Positions 58,065 through 64,000 of a DNA stretch of 64,000 nt are shown here, in pieces (the first letter of the stretch is position 1; each line of letters begins with the position of its first letter). The position numbers were made by a program, and so were the translations under genes. Source of the DNA: Azolla caroliniana (Eukaryota > Polypodiophyta); contig JBHGNT010000005.1 in the NCBI GenBank assembly GCA_043228905.1, forward strand, positions 4,526,001-4,590,000. The letters are read 5' to 3'. The notes under the pieces are model-generated. The model was not told the DNA's origin, made no database searches, and saw nothing but the letters and a program-made list of their open reading frames with translations.

Positions 58065-59985
58065 ACCCTCCTACAACACTTAGAGGGATGTTTGTATGGA
58101 GAGAAAACCTTTGTATTTCTTGTACCTTTGTAAGTCTACCTTTGAATTTTTTTGAAGGCCTTGTGCAATAATTTATAGCAATAGCAAATACTTTCCTTCT
58201 TTGGAAATTGCGTCTTGATTTCTATTGGTTTTTCTAAGAAATAAATAATGCCTTTTATGAAATTTAACGTCACCAGACGCAAGATAACGATTATTCCATT
58301 GACCGATTTTCACACATTTACTAGAGTATTGAACAATTGTAATTCTCTTGAGAATCAAAGAGATGAACTTCTTAAATCTTGACCTTCTTTAATGATTATA
58401 TTACTCTTTCGTGATGGTGAAAGTGATATGTGACACTTTGGCCAAGACTTGCTTAAGGTTTAGAAGCCCAAAGAAGCAACCCATGCATACACATGGGATG
58501 CAGAAGCATATTCCCTTCTTCTTTCAAAGATCTGCGCACCCATCTCCAACACAGCTATGAGTCAACATGGAGTGAGTAGGGAAATATAGATTATATTGAA
58601 GGTTGCATCACGGTAATCATTGCTCACCAAACTGAATGTCGAAGAAATATCTCTACTTTATCATTGCTTCTATCCCCTATACTAACCAATGTTTTCTACC
58701 ATGTCAAGAAGAATTACCCCTTTGTTAAGCTGCTTTGTGCATTAAGATGGTTATAATGGCTCTTCAATTTAGATAACTTGAAGTCGCTGATATTTATAAC
58801 CGTGATGTCTTATTGTGCGCTGATTTCAGTCTCTAATAGCTAGAAGTTGCTGACGTGTATCGTTCTTTCTATGATGAGAATACAATCTCTCTCTCTCTAA
58901 CTTTTCATCTAAAATGGATAAGTAGATGGCATCATTTGGAGAACCTAAAATCTCCACGTAGTCAACATTCATAAATGATAGTTTTTAAAAGTTCCTTTAT
59001 ATGAAAAGTATCCTTATCGCTTTCACAGAGATCAAACTACTACCTTTGTTTGGCTTTCTTTCATCAAAACTATTAAATTCTGAGGCTCTTACTTAATTCT
59101 GACAGTAATCATATTAATCATCCACGATGTCATAGATAAGTTTCAGCACATTCCAAGGCAATAAGTGTACTTCTATTATATCACTCATTATGGATGGTAT
59201 TTATGGAAATGTCTATCAATATAAACTTTAATGCATCATGTGGGCAAAGAAGAGCATCCACAATGTGCATTATCATCGAGCCTCTACTGTAATCTTTGTA
59301 TTATGTGAGTTGAAGATTATGAGAATCAAAACTTCTACTAGGTTGTCACCAATTTCATCTTTTTTGGGGAGTGGTTGAATTATATGTTATTCTTCACATA
59401 TATTCACAACTAACAATGGGAATAAAGCTAAACCTCACCTCGACTATTTAGTGCTATTAAAGTAAGGTTTTATTTTTATCTACAAAGGATTCCAGCAATT
59501 TACAACATGCCTTTTGCCTTACATTGGCCATGCTTTTATTGGATTTTCAAGCTTGGTCCTATTGTGATAAAATGATGGTGCGAATACAAGGATGATTCAT
59601 TAGCTCGCGTGTAGTCCTCATTTTACTTCCATGACATGTTTTCAATGTAAGCGCTAACTTTGATGTACATGTATCCCCATCTCTTTTCTTGTTGTTGTGT
59701 TTATATGTTGCTAGATAATTATTTATTGATCTCTTAGTGCTTGTTCCATTGGTTGCACAATGTTCTTGCTAGTTTCGACGATTTGCAACATATTTGTGAT
59801 ACTAGCCCTTTTTATAAAATAGAAGAACAAATTGTCATTGTCATCATCATCATCATGAACAAAAGATCTAGCTATGAATATTTGTGTTAAGATGAATCCA
59901 TACTCAATGGCATCATCGTGGTCATCAACATCACAGAGAATTATTAGCCATGTGCCACCCATGGTGAAGAGCCTACAACGAAGTA
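58065..59985. other. 3' flank of LQY1 and gene-free region
   Basis: AT-rich sequence with no supported gene. Short open frames only. Confidence 0.5.
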
Positions 59986-59989
59986 CAGT

Positions 59990-60400
59990 TGCAATAGAAT
60001 TATTAAAGCCATTTTGGTGGCTATATCACAAATTTGGGCATAGGAAGTTTTTTGTCACCTTTTAAGTGGATTTTCATTGATGGTGCTAAAGCTCTAAACA
60101 CACCATCATATCAAGTGGTGTTTGACTACCTTAGGTACTGGGGGGTGGTTGTTTAACTGGACCATGAGAAATGGGTTCTTGTTTGATGGACTTTGTGGGG
60201 TACCACAACAACTCCATATGATGAAAGGGAAGTTGATTTGGCAATTTTCGTAACTATGTTGCATGGGGATGTTGTCTCACAATGAAGTAGATTTATGTCA
60301 TCTAGTATTACAACACTTGAGAGGGTTTACCTTGCCATATTGCTACTAATGAAGTGGAGATAACAAGGGTTGTATTATCATCTTGTTTTATTAACAAACA
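59990..60400 (+). repeat. Dispersed repeat, copy 3
   Basis: It shares an ordered series of words with 43650-44040 (aaagccatt, tatcacaa, ttttgtcaccttttaagtgg, atgagaaatg, ttgtttgatgg, gagggtttaccttgc). Similarity is moderate and full of substitutions, so the copies are old. Confidence 0.5.
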
Positions 60401-61660
60401 TACATTTATGAAAATAAGAAGAAGTAATAATTGAATTATTGGCCATGCATTGCCCATGGATGGGCCTAAGAATCATACAAAATGAGATGAAAATTTATGT
60501 GCCCAAAGAGTGTTTTTGAAACCAAGCAACCTTTGATTTGGTGAGAAGCAACAAGGTTATACGCAAGTTCATTATGAGATCCTTCAATTTAGGCTAGTCC
60601 AACCTTGTGATCGAACATCATTCTAGGTTTATCTAGACTAGATTAAATCATGTCTCTAGGAGGATCCTTGGAGTAGAACAATAGCCAAGTGAATAAACTA
60701 CTAAACGTAACCAAATATTAGAGGTAAATTAGGATAGTTATATCAAATACAAATTTGGTTGATTCAACAAACTATTTGGTAGATTATCAAAGCTACATGA
60801 ATATATATTCAATTGACAAGATAAATGAAAACAATCGAATAATCACAATATCATTAGAGAACAAAGGACTTTTAACACAAAGAGTATCAAAATAAAGCTA
60901 GTGTAGAATGAAGTGCCAACGTGAGAATTAGAAGAAAATGACATGTGTGTATAGGACATATGCTCAAAATAAGTGTGAATGGAAGAGTAAGAGTAAGTGT
61001 ATAGGACACTATGAGCATCCACATGGAGTGAGAGCATCCATTGAAACTTTTGGCTAGAATAAGAGCGTCGGCCTGAACTAAAATGGCATCCCCATGGAGA
61101 GCTAAAAGGGAAGCAAGATCTTTGGAGGAGGAAAAAGTCCATCAACCAATTGTGTTATGTGTTTAACGAAGTTATAATGAGCAGAAAACACAAGATGGCA
61201 CCATACCCAAACCCAATTCATGATGGGATTACATGTGGAGATTGTGCAATGTGTGCGCAATCTTGGCCCTTCTGAGACGCCTAGCCCTCCTTTGAACCTT
61301 TTCTTCCTCTTTGTTTTGTACTGATTGATGGACGGCCAGGGGAGGAATCGTGGGATGGGATGTATTTATACACACGACAGTGAATTAATGGCTCCGGACT
61401 GCCTCCCCTGGAAAGGTAGGGAGGAGGCCATATTTCTCTTCTTGGGTGAATGAATGAATGAATAATAAATAAAGAAGGAAAGAAAGGATGGGTTATGATG
61501 GGATGAATGAATGAATGGTTGGCCATTTTATAAAGAAAGGAAGGCATTCCCTCTTGTTCAGTGAAAAACCGAGGGGCGTCTGGAAGAATATCAGAAAACC
61601 AGACGGTAAGTAGAAAGGACAAATGCAGGCAGGGGTATTCTGCGAATTTCCTAAAACCAC
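60401..61660. other. Region upstream of the OB-fold gene
   Basis: No gene is supported. Short tgaa repeats occur at 61447-61465 and 61500-61515. Confidence 0.5.
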
Positions 61661-61689
61661 GATCAAAACAAGAAACGCCTTTCTTTATC

Positions 61690-61750
61690 CCCCCCCCCCC
61701 TCCCCTTCCATCCCTCTCCTCTCCTGTTAAACCCTAACCCTAACCCTAAT
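61690..61750 (+). promoter_or_regulatory. Poly-C run and telo-box array upstream of OB-fold gene
   Basis: About eleven C residues near 61690-61700 are followed by three tandem telomere-type units (aaaccctaaccctaacccta, 61729-61748). The array lies 60-80 bases before the start codon. Telo-boxes are a known cis-element of growth-related plant genes. Confidence 0.7.
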
Positions 61751-61811
61751 CTTCACCCTCTCCCTCTCTGCCTTCGTTCTTTCGTTCGTTCGTTCTTTTT
61801 CCCAAGGATCC

Positions 61812-62082
61812 ATGGCTTCTCAGGCGCCTCCGCAACAGCCGAAGGCCATGAAACCTTCTCAGCAGCAGCCTCATCACCAGCTTCGCAAACCTGTATTTGT
61901 CACTGTGGATCAGCTCCAGCCTGGATCATCTGGCCATAACCTGGTGGTGAAGGTCGTGAACACCAAAATGGTTGTCCAGAGGTCTCGTCCCAACCCTGCC
62001 AACGCTCGTCAGGTCCGCATCGCTGAGTGTCTCGTTGGTGACCATACGGGCGTCATAGTCTTCACTGCGCGTAATGAGCAAG
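61812..62082 (+). CDS. OB-fold single-strand nucleic-acid-binding protein (At4g28440/SOSS-B-like), first exon only
   Basis: First exon of a plant gene of the At4g28440 family, related to the SOSS-B/hSSB1 ssDNA-binding proteins that act in DNA damage response; the role of the plant members is not firmly known. The exon encodes 90 residues plus one base: a Gln/Pro-rich start (APPQQPKAMKPSQQQPHHQ) and the first half of the OB-fold (KPVFVTVDQLQPGSSGHNL, VKVVNTKMVVQRSR, RIAECLVGDHTGVIVFTARNEQ). A donor (caag then gttcgg) follows at 62083. The remaining OB-fold strands were not found in the next 1.9 kb, so the gene continues past the window end with a long first intron. Confidence 0.85.
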
Positions 62083-62349
62083 GTTCGGCTTCTTTCCTTT
62101 GTTCATCCTCTCCCTTCTTCATTCTCTATTTTTTCCGTAGCGTTCCTCTATCTTCCATCCTATGTTTTTGCCGCTAAACGAGCAAAGTAATATTCCGGTT
62201 CTTCTTTTTCCATTCTTTCTGATTTCGAAACTGATGTAATCCTTTCCTCTACCTTCATACGGAGAGCTTTTGTTTTATGTTTTTCTTAATTTCTATCTTT
62301 CTTCTGTGGTCAGTTTTTTTAGTTCTTTTTTGGTATCTCTATCTTACTT

Positions 62350-63200
62350 CAGTACTGCCATCGCTTTCATCGATCGAAATGGTTAAAGTTCGTTGTTTGT
62401 TCCTTTGTTTCTCTCTGTGGTTTTTTCCGTATGTTCTCTCATTATTTCTTTACCTCGTCCTGTTTTCTGTCAGTTCTTCATTACATTCTAAATTAGCGGG
62501 ATTGATTCGTTATTTCGTCCTTCTTCTTGCTAATTTCCAATACTTTTCTTGATCTCTCTGCCACGCATATTCCTCACTTTTTTTTGTTTAATTGACTTCC
62601 GTCTGTTCTTCAACGATCTAGGTATACAGGCGTTGCCGTCTTTCCCTCCTGAAATGACCAAGGTTCCTTTTTTTATTTTTCTTTGTTTTGAAACCATGTG
62701 TTATGTTGGTATTATTCTCTTTCTGTTTCTTATGTCCGACGCAGGAGTCATCAGCTTTACCTTTAGAAATGGTATGATTTCCTTCTTTCGTGATGTGCAT
62801 CTAAAATTATGAGCAAGGTCTGGCTCTCATCTTTCTCTTGCTTCCTATTTCTGTTGGCATACCACCGAGACCTAAAGAAGTGTCAGCAATGAACAAATAG
62901 AATCTTTTGCTTTCTTGCAATATTTGATTTTCTTTCTTGTTTCTTCTATATGTTTAAGTGAGCTAAATGGACAGAATTGAATGGTTATTTCTGTCTTTTA
63001 TTTGTCATTGATTCCATGTGCATCTTCATATTTGTGTAAACATGGCGATATAGAAGAGCTTTGGTGATTGTTCTGTATTATTTTAATTCTATGGATTCTG
63101 TTACAATGTGCTTTGTCAAGTTTTGTCTCATTAGGCTTTTCATTTGTTCTCTGTCTGCTCTTAGACGCAGATCTGACAATGAAGAAATGAGCAAGGTTCA
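62350..63200. repeat. Exon-1-like repeats inside the first intron of the OB-fold gene
   Basis: Segments at 62350-62395, 62628-62670 and 62741-62780 align loosely with the last 45 bases of exon 1 and its donor. Each is preceded by cag and contains a gaaatg(a/g) word shortly before a gt. Two further atgagcaaggt words occur near 62808 and 63187. Confidence 0.4.
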
Positions 63201-64000
63201 TGGTTGAAACAGCATTTTTTGTGTTCCTGTCATATTCATCTTTTCTTCCCATTTTTTCTCTTTACAGTACTACTTAGGTCTGTAATCAGAGAAACTGTTT
63301 GAGGCCTTTCTTCTCTTGCTTGTGTGTCACTGTATCTGGATCAGAATGTCTGGTCTCATGTGTACTTTTTACAGGGTATTATTTGTTGTGAACAGTGATA
63401 TTTATGCTTATTTCATCATTCATGTATGCTAACATACTGCAATGAGTTTCTAGGCTTTTTGACTTATTATGACGCCTTTTACCTCTCTTTATTTCTGTTA
63501 CCCTATAGAATGGTTGCTGCAAGTTGAAATAAATAATGGAAGTGTCATCTGATTTCTTCTGTTGACTGAATCACATGTTTTTGTATCCATTAAAAGTTTG
63601 TTTTGTTTGTTTTAGCTAAATTCTGGTTTATTCCCGTTGCGTCATTTCTTGGCTAAACTACTTCTGCCTTTCTGATAATGTATCTCTTTGCTTGTGTATG
63701 TTGATTCTTGATTTATTTGGTCCTGACTCATCTTTATCGCCTTTACTTTGTATCTCTTTTGATATCTTTATCACCAAACAATTTCTTTGTATTTAGAACA
63801 TTTGGCAGTGTGGACATTCCATGCAACGTCTTTCTTCATCAAGTTTACATCATGTATTTTCTTGCATGCATTTAAATAGTCTGCAATTTCTTTGTATTTG
63901 AGGTATTAATGAAACATCATTCACAACAGTCCAGACTTGAATGTTGATATCTAAATTTCTTTGTTTTTTAAGCATCTATTGAACAATAGTATGATCTTGA

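Overview
This window is plant nuclear DNA: AT-rich, with intron-containing genes using GT-AG borders, many AG, AC and TA microsatellites, and plant-specific families. The plastid photosystem II repair protein LQY1, a DYW-type PPR RNA-editing factor, a plant At1g63850-like BTB protein and a plant glutaredoxin-like protein with a C-terminal Cys cluster are all present. The PPR protein has the KAC(A/S)SxGAxxxGxxIH style of repeat that I associate with seed-free vascular plants, so a fern is my best guess. That is an inference, not something the sequence proves.

Layout. 1-2.4 kb holds microsatellites, a perfect 28-bp hairpin and tRNA-derived SINE copies. 2.9-8.9 kb (+) is a ten-exon class 3 lipase with a signal peptide. 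8.9-17.2 kb is gene-free and repeat-bearing. 18.2-20.6 kb (+) is a two-exon BTB/POZ protein. 20.6-22.8 kb has a decayed copia-like fragment and a SINE. 22.8-25.7 kb (+) is a single-exon PPR-DYW protein. 27.2-28.4 kb (-) is ALG13, probably with a 5' untranslated exon near 30.9 kb. 32.6-35.8 kb (+) is GatC. 38.4-39.8 kb (-) is a glutaredoxin-like protein, probably with a 5' untranslated exon near 41.7 kb. 42-48.5 kb is decayed repeats. 48.7-53.0 kb (+) is NOP58. 53.6-54.4 kb is a five-copy 166-bp tandem array. 55.5-58.1 kb (+) is LQY1. 58-61.7 kb has decayed repeats. 61.8 kb to the window end is the first exon of an OB-fold single-strand nucleic-acid-binding protein that continues past the edge.

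The genes are a normal mixed plant neighbourhood, not an operon or cluster. Several products act in organelles (PPR editing factor, GatC, LQY1); others act in N-glycosylation (ALG13), snoRNP assembly (NOP58) and secreted lipid hydrolysis. All complete gene models were built by hand: every exon junction was checked for splice dinucleotides and reading-frame phase, and the total coding length of each is a multiple of three. I found no convincing intact transposon, tRNA, rRNA, snoRNA or CRISPR. The less ordinary items are a tRNA-derived SINE family with an AG tract just before box B, the 166-bp satellite-like array, a GC-AG intron in LQY1, exon-like repeats in the first intron of the OB-fold gene, and a DYW protein ending in DMF.
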